This document shows positions 8,945 to 21,154 of a stretch of DNA of 64,000 bases, piece after piece. The position numbers were made by a program, and so were the translations under genes. Below the pieces are notes generated by a model, which searched no databases, had not been told where the DNA came from, and saw only the letters and a list, made by a program, of their open reading frames with translations. The stretch comes from Carpediemonas membranifera (Eukaryota > Fornicata). Position 1 is the stretch's first letter. Each line of letters begins with the position of its first letter. Location: positions 124,001-188,000 of the forward strand of contig JAHDYR010000035.1 in the NCBI GenBank assembly GCA_019828565.1, in the 5' to 3' direction.

Positions 8945-9890
8945 ACCACAAGATACAGGACGAGGGGCGTGAATGGCAACCAGCTGGTGCAGCCGGGCGT
9001 CTATGCGAGCACGAAGGCGCTTATAGACCCGCATTTGGCCCCTCAGCTCAGCGTCGAAACCCCGAGCCGACTTAGACTCGTGGGGACTCAGGTCCTCGTC
9101 ACGGTAATTCTGAGCCAGGTAGGAAAAGGCAGCGGCACGCTCCCGCCACCGGCTGGCCAGGACGTCCACCTGGGCAAAATCGTCAGCTATGGTCCGCAGG
9201 AAATGCGCCTCCCAACCCCGAGGAGTCGCCGGGCCAGGAGTCGGGGATTCCCGAGAAGGAGCGGTGAAGCCCCTGCCGCCACAAGGCAAGGGACTACCCT
9301 GGGGCCCGGAGGGGAATATGGGATCCCCCGTCGGAGTGCGAAGAGGGCCCTGCTTCCCGGGAAAGAGGCGGCGCCCCCGAAATCGGAGTCCAGGCCGTAC
9401 TCGGGCCAAGGACTCGATAGGGATCGGAGTGCATAACCCCTGGTAATGCACCTCCCCCTCTGGGGACCGCTGGGCAGCGGAGGCGCCGGCCGAATGGCCA
9501 GGAGGAGGCGTGAAGGTGGAAGGAGAGATGGAACGGACGCATGGGGAATAAGGGACAGCAGCCCCGTGTGGGGCGATGCTCCCTGTCCCTGCAATAAGGT
9601 TCCCTTTTGGGTTTTCGCCAGACATGTTTTTGTGTGGAAACAAGGTCCGCAACAAACCTCGCATACCTCGCCCCTGAACCATCCGCCCTGAGGAAGGGAA
9701 AGGAGCCATACAAGACCAGGACATCGCTGGCTGGCGCCCCTTGGAACCTCCACCAGACCTCCTCAAGCCCCTCCAAGAAGCTGGCAAAAGTGCACTTCCC
9801 GCCTTTTGCCACTCCAAATGGAAACAGGGGAATATCCCAACAGGGACATGCCAGATAGGGAAGAAAGCATGATTTATGGCTTATTCGCCC
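8945..9890 (-). CDS. Possible minus-strand gene, frame-broken, unknown product
   Basis: Two minus-strand frames look more protein-like than the plus-strand alternatives. The N-terminal part (about 9890-9560) is rich in aromatic residues (CTFASFLEGLEEVWWRFQG). The C-terminal part (about 9215-8945) is amphipathic and charged (FAQVDVLASRWRERAAAF, MRVYKRLRARIDARL). They are not in one frame, and the region between is Pro/Gly-rich. I cannot name a family. It may be an antisense remnant unrelated to the LINE that follows, or chance openness of GC-rich DNA. Confidence 0.2.
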
Positions 9891-10036
9891 TTAAGGCTGC
9901 ACCCAGAAGGGATCTCAGGAAAACCAGAAGGGAAAAAAGCAAATACGTCCATTATCCAGCTCGGCAACGCGATAGGATACGACAAGATTGTAGACCCAGA
10001 ACAGGGAAGCTTTTACAGCAAAGGAAGGCCCAGGGG

Positions 10037-13000
10037 AGCTCCGGAAAAGCCGGGCCAAGAAGCTGTTTGCATCACTTCCCCTCCTGAGACGGTACACAAA
10101 AGCCGCCCAACAGCCATACTGGCTATTCATTGAAGGGAACCGGCTGGACCTAGAGCAGGCGGAGACACTAAGCCGGCTTCGCCCAGGGTCCCCCAAATTT
10201 GTGTTCTACCCCAGAGTCCAGGCGGACTACTCCAAGTACGTAGCACATCCCCACCGGACGAGCCAGACGGCACCAGCTAGTGAGCAACACACCCCATCAC
10301 TTCTCCCCGTGGAGGAGGGCCTTGATCTCGGCCGAATCCATAACCGGGACTTTTTCGAGACCACGCCACACAATGACCTCGAACAGCTCCCCAAAGCGTC
10401 CCAGACGCCTTGGATTGCGCAAACACCACCCCCAAATGGGATCAAGGAGTCGTTAACGCCACTGGGCAAGCAACTGGCCACACCGGACGAATGGGACTGC
10501 ATCAGAGCCTCAGCAGATGCGGCTATTCCCACAAGGGACGTTGCCATGGTCTTCACCAGAGATGACGCAACGGACTTCACTGCCCGAACGGGAAAGGTCG
10601 CAAGGACGCTCCTCCTAGAGCTCGTGGCAACATCGCTGCAAGCTGCAGGACATTCTTCGATCTCAGGCAACGGCATCCAGACCAAGTACGGGATGGAGGC
10701 TGCAATGTGGCTCCTCCATGCCGCCGGACACGCCATCTCCGCGGGAGCTGCAGCCAGAGGGCTCCCCCTCACTAGGACGCGAAAACAAGAAGCTCTGGGC
10801 CGACCTAGGCTGGGAACTAGCCAAAGGGCAAGGCTACCACGCCCCCTCACCCCCCCGGAGGGAGGTTTCCGCAGACCAGACGGCACGCCCATCCAGATCT
10901 GGACCCAGGGCCCCGTCGAGGAGATCCTCATCTACAGCAGAACCGAGGGTGTGATGAGGCCAGTCTTCCCACCCCCACCCCCTGGAAGAAGAGCCTTCGG
11001 CAGCAGAGGCAGACCTGAGGGAGGAGGTCAGAGACCTCATCCAACGGTGGTCAGTCCCCGGCTTCCCCGAACTCTGGTCGGCATGGGATAAGACCAGGCG
11101 TCTCTGGCCCCCACCCGCGAGGATTGCCCGCGAACTGGTGTCTGCCTCCTTTCTGACGCGCAACATCACTAACTACTGGCTCACAACGGGGCAGACCCAA
11201 GTTATAGAGCCCGTACGGGACGGGGCATCTCATGGAGCCCTGGGTACTAACGAAGAAGAAACCCCCTGGGCCCGAGCGGCAGCAGGACTTCCGGCCCTGA
11301 TGACACACCCACCACGCCAAACAAGGGCACATGCGGGCCCAGCATGGGAGCTAGCCCGCCTCGTTCCAATATCACCCAACGAGCCAACACCACCAGGCAG
11401 TTGATCGCTATGGTGGACTTTGAGGAAGGAAGAGCCAGATCCAACCAAGGAGACGAGGCCATCATTTGCGAAGGGGCGGCACTGATTTTCGACCCAGCCA
11501 ACGAGCAAATCCTCTACTACATGCACGGGATGCTTGGGGAAGACATCACAGTGGATGCCCTGGACCAATGTCTGTGGGCCACGCACTACATCCATGGCTG
11601 CCCACCAGCTACGTTTGTCGACGTCACCACGGGCAAAGCCCCCCAAGGGATACGAAGCAGACTTCCCCCACGCCAAGCGATGGTGCACCGAGATGGCTAC
11701 AGAGCTGAAGAGACTGGAAGACGACTCGGGGCCACAGAAGACCCACGTCCACATCGTGGCTAAGGGAGTCGAGGCTGAGAGAAGCATCCTGACCAGTGAG
11801 AAGTTCGTCCCAGACGGGAACCTCCGCACCTGGCTAAGCTTACGCCTCATGGATGAAACTGACCTCAACACGATCTTCCCCAACATCCTCGACACGCTGA
11901 CCTGGTTCTACCCCCAATAGTGGGGAGAAGAGCCTCACCGGCCTCCCCTCCCGACCCCAGTCCGAACTGGGCCGGACCTGGACCAGAAGGTACCAACAGC
12001 GCCCGGAGGCAAAAAGTGGCGTGCCCCTATCACAAGCACGCACCCCACCACTGCCACTGCGCCCTAGCAGATGTCTCCATATTCTACGCCAGACTAGCAA
12101 CAGCGTTCTGGATGAGAGACAACCCAGGCTGGGACTGGGGGCAGGTAGAAGCCCACCCTCACAGCCCTAGGAAGCATGCTCATGGGCAGGGAGTCGCCGT
12201 ACCATGATGAATACAAGGACCTGGCGACCAAAGTCAACGCCAGACACGGCCCCGGCACCGTGGCGGCCGGTCGCCTAACCCCATTGTCCCAACAAGTCAA
12301 CCTCTTTGGCACCAAGAACCCCAAACGGGGCCAGATTATCATGACCAACTGGGAGGAAAACGATTTCAGCTCCGGAAAGGGTATCACCAGAGCCCTGGAA
12401 GGAACAGCCGTGATCATCGGAAACCCAGAATCGCTCGCGAGAGTAGGCGAACTAGCGCGACCCATCCTCCTGGAAATCCACTCGGAGTGGAACGGGCGCC
12501 GCCGCGCTGTCCAAGACGGTTTCCCTTGGGCGAACCTGAGGGCGGAGCCCACGGAAATAGACGCGGAAAAGATGCTTACTCTAGACGTCAGCGACACCAA
12601 AAGGATGACCCTATCCCAAGCGGCGTCTTTGATGCCCGTCCACAAATTCGACATAGCTGGAGGCCACATGGGCAGAGAAGCCAGGAAGAAGATCTTCAAC
12701 TACTTCACGGAGGTCCCAGCCGACGATCGAGAACTCCTGGCCAACATGTGTGTCGACCCGGAGACAGGCTCCATCAACTTCCTCCCCTCGTTCCTCCCCC
12801 GGGACTGGGGTATCACGGATGAACCAGCAGAAAGAGGGAAGAGGCGAGTGGGCACCTTGAGGAGCGCCTCCTGGATAGGCAAACTCGCCCTGGCGGGCTC
12901 AGGCGTGGAACACCCAAAAGGGGGGAAGCCATGGGACACGCTGAACTGTGTTTTCCCGGAAGGCGCCAGCACTAACGCCAAGAACAGACTGAGGACCGAG

Positions 13001-13671
13001 AGGAAGCAGGCGCTTCGAACAAAGGTGAGACGAAGGGCTACTGAACTCGCCAAGATGCTCCACAGGAGGACGGAGGTCTACATGCCGAATGGCGGCATAG
13101 GGGGCCTATATGGCCCTCCACGCGGGCAAATTGTCACTGAACAACCGCAAAGTAGCAGGACAGAGCGAACAGAGCCCGGGCCCCCTCCAACTAAGAGCTG
13201 TGCCCCCCCCCATACCCCCCAACCCATCAGCCAAGACCCGCCAGGTCAGACAGGTGGACCAAGAGGACCTGCAGCCCAAAAAGAGCACGACAGGAGGACA
13301 CCGACCTGGGCAGAGGCATAGCGGCCCTGCTGGACCAAGCCATGGCCCGGCGAGAAGCAGAGGTCAGACAACAGCTGGAAGAAGCTGCAGCCAGAACCAT
13401 CAACGAGCTCAAGGCCAAAAAGCCAGGAGCTGGAGGAAGAACGGGAAGCCCGGAGAGCAGCCCAAGCTGCGTTGGACGAGATGCGGAAGGACCTCAGGAA
13501 GACAACGGAGAAGTGCTCGTCTCTAACCGAAGAGAACGAGGACTTACTCAGCCGCGCGGCCCGACTCTCGGCAACCAACGAAGCCCCTCAGCTTCACCCC
13601 TAGCAGCCAAGATGGATAACTTCAGGTCTGACCTGAGAAGGAAGAGAGACGAGGAGAAGGAAGGAGAGTAG
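10037..13671 (+). pseudogene. LINE C ORF1 (long gag-like protein with zinc cluster and coiled coil)
   Basis: At least six frame changes break what was probably one ORF of about 1,100-1,200 codons. Recognisable pieces in order: LLRRYTKAAQQPYWLFIEG (about 10,081), MVFTRDDATDFTARTGKV (10.55 kb), RWSVPGFPELWSAW (about 11.05 kb), DFEEGRARSNQGDEAIICEG (11.41 kb), FPHAKRWCTEMATELKRLEDD (11.67 kb), a Cys/His cluster CPYHKHAPHHCHC (12.02 kb), the 381-codon frame 12,176-13,321 with RMTLSQAASLMP matching the TLSQ motif of LINE B ORF1, and a C-terminal coiled coil (REAEVRQQLEEAAART, then EMRKDLRKTTEKCSSLTEE in another frame). It would be an RNA-binding nucleocapsid-like protein. Some breaks may be base-call errors. 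Confidence 0.6.
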
Positions 13672-13837
13672 AAACAATCATAAGTAAGAGGTGCAGAGGG
13701 TAGTGTGATATAAGTCTGAGCTAAAAGTACATATATGAACCAGCATGTATGGCCAGGCTGTGACTAGTAGGGCCTTAAAGTCCAAATGGACACCGGCGAA
13801 CCATTCCGGCGGGAGCAAAAATGCAACACATTCTTTT

Positions 13838-14040
13838 TCAACAAACCCCTGTGCTCCCACAGGGGCCGGGGGCAGGGTTACCAAAAGGTAAAAAGAGCCC
13901 TGCCTGTCCGGCAGGCTGTAAATCCAGCCTTGGGAGGGGCAACAACCACTGTCGCTCCCACCTAAGCTCGTTAGGTAATGGTTCTGCCATGCGGCGAGGA
14001 AGGAAGCTAAGCGGAGACCGGCAGCAATGCCGACAAGCAT
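13838..14040 (+). ncRNA. Structured inter-ORF RNA segment of LINE C
   Basis: Successive stem-loops are visible by eye: CCCCTGTG/CACAGGGG (13,846-13,865), GGCAGGG/CCCTGCC with an inner TTACC/GGTAA (about 13,869-13,906), AGGCTG/CAGCCT, GGGAG/CTCCC, ACCTAA/TTAGGT and ATGG/CCAT. Two of these stems and the CTCCCAC loop correspond to those at 6030-6150 in LINE B, and both segments share a GACCGGCA...GAGGCCCC block nearer ORF2. The dense, conserved folding between ORF1 and ORF2 supports a functional RNA element. Confidence 0.5.
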
Positions 14041-14244
14041 CGTGAGGCCCCGACTGTGAAAGGGAATGGTATGCCCTAGGCCGGGAACTAAGGGAATACA
14101 GGCACAAGCCTGCCCAAAAGGAAACGACTGCTCGGTTAGAGGCCTCAGCAACCCACCAAAAGGTACGCCCAAAAAGGGAATGTCTACAAAGAGCAGATTA
14201 GTGCGCGCAGGGTAACTCCCGCAGTTTATGTCAGAACAACCTGA

Positions 14245-14940
14245 ATGAGAATAATATCGCTAAACAGCGAAGGGCACCTAGCGGGCGCAAACGATTACAG
14301 CGGATCCATAGCTTTATCCATCCGCAAGAGGATAAGGACTGATGCGATCCTCCTCCAGGAAACCAAGCGGTACGGTAATACCACCATCCCTTGCTGGGTA
14401 GATCTCCAGTACGCCTGTGCAGGAGAGGTCAAGCCATTAGAGGCAACGCGCAAGCGACCCACAAAGGGACTGGCCACACTGATTAGCCCGCAATCCAAAG
14501 CGGAATGGGACGTAGGCGTGTCCGACGGGACGAACCCACGAATCCAAGTAAGCATCCTCAAAGCATCGAGGGCCACGGCAGTCATCAATATCTACGCTCC
14601 CGATAGTGGATGTGCACGACCCGAGATTGAGGGAGTTCGACCGGATGCTAGAGCAAACCGTCGCGAACTATGAGGGGTGTGACATCATCATCATCGGGGA
14701 CTGGAACAGGAGGCCAGGGAAACTCAGGCAAGCAACTGCGATGACCCTCCAGCGATGGAACCTCACCCCAATAGCACCAACTGCACTGACGTACGGGACT
14801 AACTCCCGAACGTCCACAATAGACTATGCAGCGGTAACAGGGGGTATCCAAAACCCGGTTGTTAGGGTAATAGACAAGACCACAATCGGGCACTGGGGGT
14901 CGGCACACAAAAGCCATAGAGCTCACCTGGGATAGCAACC
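14245..14940 (+). pseudogene. LINE C ORF2 endonuclease domain, frameshifted
   Basis: The frame starts MRIISLNSEGHLAG at 14,245 (AUG near 14,245) and carries ILLQETKRYG, GLATLISP and AVINIYAPD, then shifts by one near 14,620 and continues with IIIIGDWNRRP, STIDYAAVTGG and GHWGSAHKSH. These are the conserved APE-type endonuclease motifs including the terminal His. The break makes the copy inactive as assembled. Confidence 0.75.
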
Positions 14941-15063
14941 CGACAGGGAAACCAGAGATATCAAAGAGACTGGAAATCCCACGGATCGATACGTGGCTGG
15001 TCAAACCCAGGAGAACAGGGCCCAAGCTAGAAGAGTGGCCACCACTAGACAGCAAAAATACCA

Positions 15064-16855
15064 GTGGACGAGATGGAGACTCTCATAAGGAAATGGTTGT
15101 CCACCGGGTTTGCTACCTCCAGAAGGCACCCATTCGCTGTAGAAAACCAGGAACGTATCCCTAGTGAGGTATGGGAACGGCTGGCCAAAGCCTCCACCTG
15201 GAGCAAAAACCGCCGCCAAAGATATCAAAAAGTCCCTCAACGGAGCACTGAGCAGATCATGGAGGACCTTCCAACATGACTGGAATGAGCAGGTTGAGGT
15301 TGGATCCCGTGATGGGTACAAAACGACAAAAAGGATCCTCGCAAACCAAGTGTTCCGCTTCTGGAACGAGAAGCAGCACGCCGGTCTCCCGGTGATGCTG
15401 AAGGCTGGAAACAAGATTCTAGCAAGGCAGAGGGAGATTGCAGACTCCCTCCAGGAGCAGTACGCGAAGGTAAGCTCCGGGAAGGAACCCACCTGGGAAC
15501 CCACCTGGGAAACCGAGCCGGAAACGGACATGGAGGACCATCCGCCATCGCTTGAAGAAGTGACAGCGGCGGTCAAGTCCATAAGGAAGTCCTCGGCCGG
15601 AGGCCCGGACGGGATTATTGGAGATTGTCTGAGGGACCTCCCCCGAGTCAGCGTACGAGGCAATCACAGTCCTGCTCGCGAAAGTATACGACAGCGGGAC
15701 CATGCCAACCACATGGAAGTATGCAGCGGTGTCGCCTATCCACAAGGTTGGGAAGGACAAGCTCACGCCCAGCTCGTACAGACCGATCTCCCCTCACCCC
15801 CTCCCTATACAGAGCCTACGGGAGGATACTGAAATGGCGCCTCAGGCCGACGGTGGAGAAGTTCATCCCCAGAGAGCAAGTTGGGTTCATGAAAGGGAAA
15901 ACTGTAGTGGATCACATAGCCCTCCTAGCCCAACTCCACCAGTCCGGAAACCGTACCAGCGTCCTACTTGACATAGCAAAAGCATATGATACGGTCCCAA
16001 GGGACCTGCTGGTGAACAAGTTGACGCTCATGGGGGTACACCCAAGACTGACGAGGGCCATCCGAAATACACTTACAGAAACGTACATCTCGGTACGAGG
16101 GGCAAGCACATGGTCCAGAACAAACATGGGGGTCAAGCAAGGATGTGTGGTGGCCCCCACTCTGTTCATTCTCTTCACAGCTAACTGGCTAAGCCAGGCG
16201 GCACTGTACCTCCGGCATAGAGAGATCCCGGACCCCTGCCTCCCTCCAACGGACGATAGGCCCAAAAACTGCCCTCATTGCAATGTTTGTAGATGATACA
16301 AGCATCTCAGCCGAGACCCCGCAGCTCGCCGAAGAAGGCACAGACGCAGTGGTCAGGGTAATTGAAGCCCATGGACTCCAGACCAGCCCAGGCAAAAGTG
16401 TGGTGATAAGTACCGACGTAACTGCAGCGGTCAGCATCCAAGGAACTCCCACACTGGCGTCAGACTCAGCAAGGTATCTGGGACTCTGGCTAGCCAGCGG
16501 GAAGAATCCGTTGGCAGCATGCATCAAAAATGAAGACGTCACAATCCCGGAAATACCTAGCCCTGGCAAGGAGAGCAGGGTGGACCAAAGGATCCACCCC
16601 GGCCGCCACCTCGGAATCCATCCTCAGAACCTTCCTCTGGCCCAAGATCGAGTTCGGGATCGAGATCTGGGGCCAAGCGCTCAGGGGAAGAGCCATCTGG
16701 AACAACTGGCGCGGCCTAATGGCAGGCACAGGACCAGGGGGAGGAGGAGCCGCCCGTGTACTAATGGGATGGATGTGCTGGGAGGCAGATATGGGGGCAG
16801 AGAGCGGGGAGGCTCTATGAGTCTGCGCACGACCCGGACCGTCCGACCCCCCTAG
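15064..16855 (+). pseudogene. LINE C reverse transcriptase domain, several frames
   Basis: Pieces in order: a linker with GYKTTKRILANQVFRFWNEKQ, SAGGPDGIIGDCL, MPTTWKYAAVSPIHKVGK, SYRPIS, FIPREQVGFMKG, the A motif LLDIAKAYDTVPRD, the B motif GVKQGCVVAPTLF, the catalytic FVDDTSIS at about 16,290, and RYLGLWLASGKNP. Frame changes occur near 15,640, 15,830, 16,270 and 16,540. The RT is recognisable from fingers to thumb and belongs to the same clade as LINE A. Confidence 0.8.
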
Positions 16856-17122
16856 GGAATCTGGACTGGGCGACAGCGGAGAGAGGGATCGGTCTTACAT
16901 CGCCTCTACCAATGGCGACGGAGCGTCCTCCAGGGCACACAGGGAGGAGATTCCCGCCAGGGAAAGAGCAAAGAGGGGAGGCTGGACCCCTCACAGCAGA
17001 AGAACTACTGCACACCGGGAGCCGAACGGCCAAAGGGGTGGCAACAGTACTAGCCCCGGAAGTCATCCTCAGCATGCAGCAAGGGAAGAGACCCAAGAAA
17101 CCAGGAATGATCAAGGGGTGAG

Positions 17123-17629
17123 ATGATAACCAGACGGGAAGTCAAGAGAGTAATCATGACTGCATCCAACACACTCCCCTCCCCAGCAACAGTGGCAGAA
17201 GCAGAGCCATACTTGGGAGCGCGATCGGCCAGCCCCCAGGCCCTCCTGAGCAGGATCAAGCGGTGTTGCCCCCTATGTACCCTGGACTCAGAAGGTGACA
17301 CCATTACTCGCCTGTACACTGTCACCAGAACCGCGGCGGAAACCACCAAAATCCTCTCAGAATGGGCATACAACCAGCCCCTGGGAACACAAAGCCACAT
17401 CATCTGCCAATGCAAGGCGGTAGAACGCCCAGAAGGATGGAATGACATCCTGGCGGAGGCGCATCTACGCACACAGTACCACGCCCTAAGGCAAGGGCAG
17501 GAGGCGGAGTGGTACAACTCAAGGGCAATCCTGGAAATGCTCTGGCTCCTCCGCAGCGAGGACCATACCGTCAGAGAGGGACTGCAGAACGGCAGACGTG
17601 CCCTTCTGAACCTCCGGAAAGACGGGTAA
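17123..17629 (+). pseudogene. LINE C ORF2 C-terminal zinc-knuckle region
   Basis: This 168-codon frame carries CCPLCTLDSEGDT followed by a spaced HIICQCK, the kind of Cys/His cluster found C-terminal to the RT in many LINEs and thought to bind RNA or target DNA. It is separated from the RT by about 270 nt of broken frame and ends at 17,629, giving the probable end of ORF2. Confidence 0.6.
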
Positions 17630-18571
17630 GTACACCATCCCAGAATCCTATGACCTCTGGGACCAGGGGTCAAACTGGGACCCAACCCCCGCCCTCAACC
17701 GAAGCGGGAGCGCTCCTGGGATCAGCGGGGACGCAAGCCCCACGTATCCCGGTAGCACCCAGCCGCGGAAGGGGGACTCAACCCCGAACACTAATCTCGC
17801 TAACATACAAACGCTCACCCATACTGGGAACGTAGACAACATTCAGCCGGCAGAACCGGCACACTCTTCACACGTATAAGAAATAACCCAGAGCCATAGG
17901 GCGGGGCACGTATGCACATGTATACACGTACGTGCGAGGTATCGGGGGCGCAGCAGCCAAACAGGAGGGTAACCATAAGGCAACAATACCACCTGGGCGG
18001 CACCTGGACCAAATCAGAGCTGCGCCGAACGGCCCGGCACCCAAAACTTGGAACCAGCCGGAAGCTAGGGAAGAAGCCCTATAGGGAACAAATCCTTGAG
18101 GAGGGGATCCATGCCGAAACGGAAAGTGTGGAAGAGCCCGAACGCAGCCGTGAATCATATAGCTACCCAGCGATGATCGGTGGGTTTCATAACTGGCCCA
18201 ATTGCGTGGTACGGCAAACGCCAAGCCCGAAACCGCTTCGGCGGGTGCCTGAAAAATTGCAAACTGGGTCGAATGGTATGGAGAACATATCCCTGAGAGG
18301 AGCCCTGTAGGGGAAACCGAGCAGAAGGCCCCGAGTGGCGGGTGTGCAGAACTGAGGCCTTGCGGTGCCAGGCAAATTGAGCCGAAGGACAAGAGTAAGA
18401 CCTGGGTTGCGGTGGTGGATTCTGCTGCGGGCCCAGCTAATAATATCCCGTGAAAATTGCTTCCTATTAATCAAATACCCCAAGCTCTTTCTTCTGCCAA
18501 AACCTAACTAACTACTACGTCCTTCATATAATACGCCGCTCACCCTAAAATTAACTTATAATAGCGCGTAG
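17630..18571 (+). other. Probable 3' untranslated region of LINE C up to the assembly gap
   Basis: No convincing ORF. The sequence changes from GC-rich to AT-richer after about 18,430. A CACGTACGTG palindrome lies near 17,926. No poly(A) tail or simple repeat marks the end. Confidence 0.4.
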
Positions 18572-18671
18572 NNNNNNNNNNNNNNNNNNNNNNNNNNNNN
18601 NNNNNNNNNNNNNNNNNNNNNNNNNNNNNNNNNNNNNNNNNNNNNNNNNNNNNNNNNNNNNNNNNNNNNNN
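18572..18671. other. Assembly gap (100 N)
   Basis: Exactly 100 N, the usual placeholder for a scaffold join of unknown length. Linkage between the LINE block and the gene island to the right depends on this join being correct. Confidence 0.98.
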
Positions 18672-19968
18672 CTCTTGACATGAATCGCGGTACAGCCAGC
18701 CGTGAGCCTCCGCGTTGATGCACGTCTGCACCGCGGCCTCAGAGGTGATGCGAGTCTGAGTCTCGCTCAGTCTGGATGGTGGGCGTCGCATGTGTTCTGC
18801 GTCTCCTCTTCTGCCCCTCACCCCTCTTCTCCTTCCGCCTCCTCCTGCTCCTCCTCTGTCTCCTCCTCTGAGTCACCAGGCCTGGCAGCGGCTACTCGAG
18901 GCGTGATGAAGAGGGCCTTGCCTGAACGCATAGGCCTCGAGGCTCGTTCGTAGCGCGTCAGGGCAGGAAGTCCTGGAAGCGTGCCAGACTGTGGCGGCAT
19001 GTTGGCGGCGAACGAAACATCGCGGGAAGCAAGGTACCCAACGTCATGCTCACATGATGGATACGCCTGCACTCAGAAAGTGGTCTCTTCTCTCGTCACC
19101 TGCTTCTTCAGCCGCTCGACCTGCTCCTTGAGAGATGGATCTCCGTCTTCTGAGCAGAGATCCAGACTGGCTGTCACGCGACGTGCGACTCAGGCTTCGG
19201 CAGGGAGTCTCGTGGTCAACGTCTTCTCGCCAGTAAGCGCTGCAGTATCGACGTCTGGTCGGCCCGTGCCAGCGCTTCCCGAAAGCACGTGGTCGGCGTG
19301 ATCTCGCGGGACGCGTTATCCCTGCATGAGCCACGCACGACAAGTACCGCAGATCTCGTCTGCTCTCGCTCATACCACATCATGCCGGACTCGCGCGCGT
19401 GTATTCCATCTCCTTTTCCAACTCCTCGGTCTTCCTCATCGGCCAGCTTCATCATCTGAACCCGAGTACAATCCCTGATGTCCTCGTCCTCCTCCTTCGC
19501 GAGTTCACACTCAAGCCTAGCGTTTGTCTTCATTCTAGCCCTCACGAATGCTCTTCTTCACCCGAATACGCGCTCTCCACCTCGCCGTCGTACAGGGTGC
19601 GTGAAGGTATCCCCGCCGAGGACCTGCTTCAGTGTTTTCTTGTGTTCCCCTGTGACCCTTTCACCCCTCATTCAATTTTCATCGTCGCCATAAACTGCGC
19701 CTTAAGGTCCTTCTTCGCTATCTTCTGTCTCCTGGCGCGTGAGGCGGAAGAACGTGGCAATACGCTTGAGATTAACACCTGTGTAAACAATTTCGCTCAG
19801 TAACGTACGTTCCTTGATCACAGTAGCGAGTAAATCGCGCCTAGGCAGCAAAAGCGCGCGAAGGACGTCGCATTTGCCTTTAGCGCTTGCAGCTGCATTG
19901 ATCTTGGTCATTAGCTCCTTCTTCTCGAACTCAGTGGCTTCTTCCAGCCAAGTGAACAAGTCTAGCAT
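18672..19968 (-). pseudogene. Coiled-coil protein gene, frame-broken
   Basis: The minus strand encodes a plausible N-terminus from the ATG at 19,968 (MLDLFTWLEEATEFEKKELM, then RIATFFRLTRQETEDSEEG), a charged middle (ARLECELAKEEDEDIRDC) in a second frame, a KEQVERLKKQVTREETTF segment near 19,080 in a third, and a tail near 18,830 ending in a run of Glu. The pieces form a coherent helical, charged protein but are separated by at least three frame changes. The gene continues to the N gap. Function unknown; it may be the first gene of the island. Confidence 0.4.
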
Positions 19969-21154
19969 CGTATATCGCCAAGAGACGTTAAATGGTTACT
20001 AAGAGTTTATGTATATCGCCTGCGGCTTGTCAGAACTCATACCGTGACTACCACCAGCCGTCATCACACCCCTAGCCCTACCCACACGTCCATTCTCGCC
20101 GATGCTGATTAAATCGTCCGGCCAGCGAGCCGGGGCCTTCGCAAATTTAATATGGCCAAGAGACGTTATCTGCGGCTGAAACGAGCCCCATATAACCCCC
20201 TATGACGTTATACGGAGAAATCATCGCCGATTTTCACGTTTCGGCGAGCTCCGGCCAAGGGGTCCAGGAGTCAGCTTTTGGGGGAAGGTCTGTGGTGCTA
20301 TAACGTACCTCGGGACGCACTGTGGAGGCCCCTAGAGTACTCGGTCATGGCATGTCAGACCAAGGGTCCCTCAAATCTGGCCCCATTCAGGATGCTCCCC
20401 TAAATGTTCCGTTGCAAGCGTCTGACGGAGGTTCTCTGGATACCGACCAAGATGGAGGTCACGTGGATCAACGGACGATAATTGCGGTATTCTGGCCATG
20501 CCTGGTACTTTCAAATCATCTGTACTGCTCAGTGGTTCATTTATAGTTCATATCGTATGGACGTGGTGGACTTATGGTACTTGATGTTGTTTAGGGATTA
20601 TTGTTGCTTTAATGATGCTCTGCGCTCGCTTACTGATGTTTCTTAGTGATATGTGCATGCCTACTACGTTAAAGCTGCCAGTATTCTTTCTATTCTTAAG
20701 TTCGCCATTTCAGTCTCGTTGCGAGCATAAAGTGCACATTGTGAAAGGAAATTGGGTGGTTATATAATGGATACAGGGCAGGAAAAGGTACACGAATGCG
20801 GTCCTGAGGTTTGGCATGGGATACTGATCTCATACGTCAAAAATGGGCGGTGGTATTCGAATTTCAGAATTTCGGCATGTCCGAATTCCGAGGCAAGCGG
20901 GTAGGGTGTACAAAACCTGGCCTGGGTCCCTACTGGAGCTAATAGATAACAGTATCACCGTGTATTCGGTTTTCAGAAATATAACTTGTGTTGGTATTGC
21001 AATTTCAGAATTACTTCCAGTACCGGAGATTGTCTTAGAATTTGGATGTTCATGACTACTTTAAAATTTTAAAAAGTTCCCATGAACCCACTCCAGCTCA
21101 GGATTGCGGATCTGAGCCAAGTTTAGGTCGAATCCAAGTATTTGATAATTTTGT
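19969..21154. other. Gene-free spacer with direct repeat
   Basis: I see no gene on either strand. The 14-mer GCCAAGAGACGTTA occurs at 19,977-19,990 and again at 20,155-20,168, just upstream of the coiled-coil gene. TATAAC/GTTATA motifs and a GCCGATTTTCA sequence near 20,230 resemble, in inverted orientation, parts of the spacer at 35.0-35.26 kb. Confidence 0.5.

Larger units (their letters stand above)
9960..18540 (+). mobile_element. Large LINE retrotransposon (copy C), near full length but frameshifted
   Basis: A second, longer LINE related to copies A and B. From 5' to 3' it has a long ORF1 in many frames (about 10.0-13.67 kb), a structured spacer, an ORF2 with endonuclease (14.25-14.94 kb), RT (15.06-16.85 kb) and a C-terminal zinc knuckle (17.12-17.63 kb), then a 3' untranslated stretch. 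The order and motifs match copies A and B, but it is clearly a different subfamily. The exact ends are not visible; no poly(A) or target duplication could be identified. Confidence 0.75.

Noticed and set aside
13846-14000. HDV-like self-cleaving ribozyme in the LINE inter-ORF segment
   Set aside because: A GGTAATGG stretch after a P4-like hairpin recalls the HDV fold, but I could not place P1, P2 and the catalytic C together in a nested double pseudoknot.
18541-18571. Telomeric repeat beside the N gap
   Set aside because: CACCCTAAAA occurs once only, with no tandem array.
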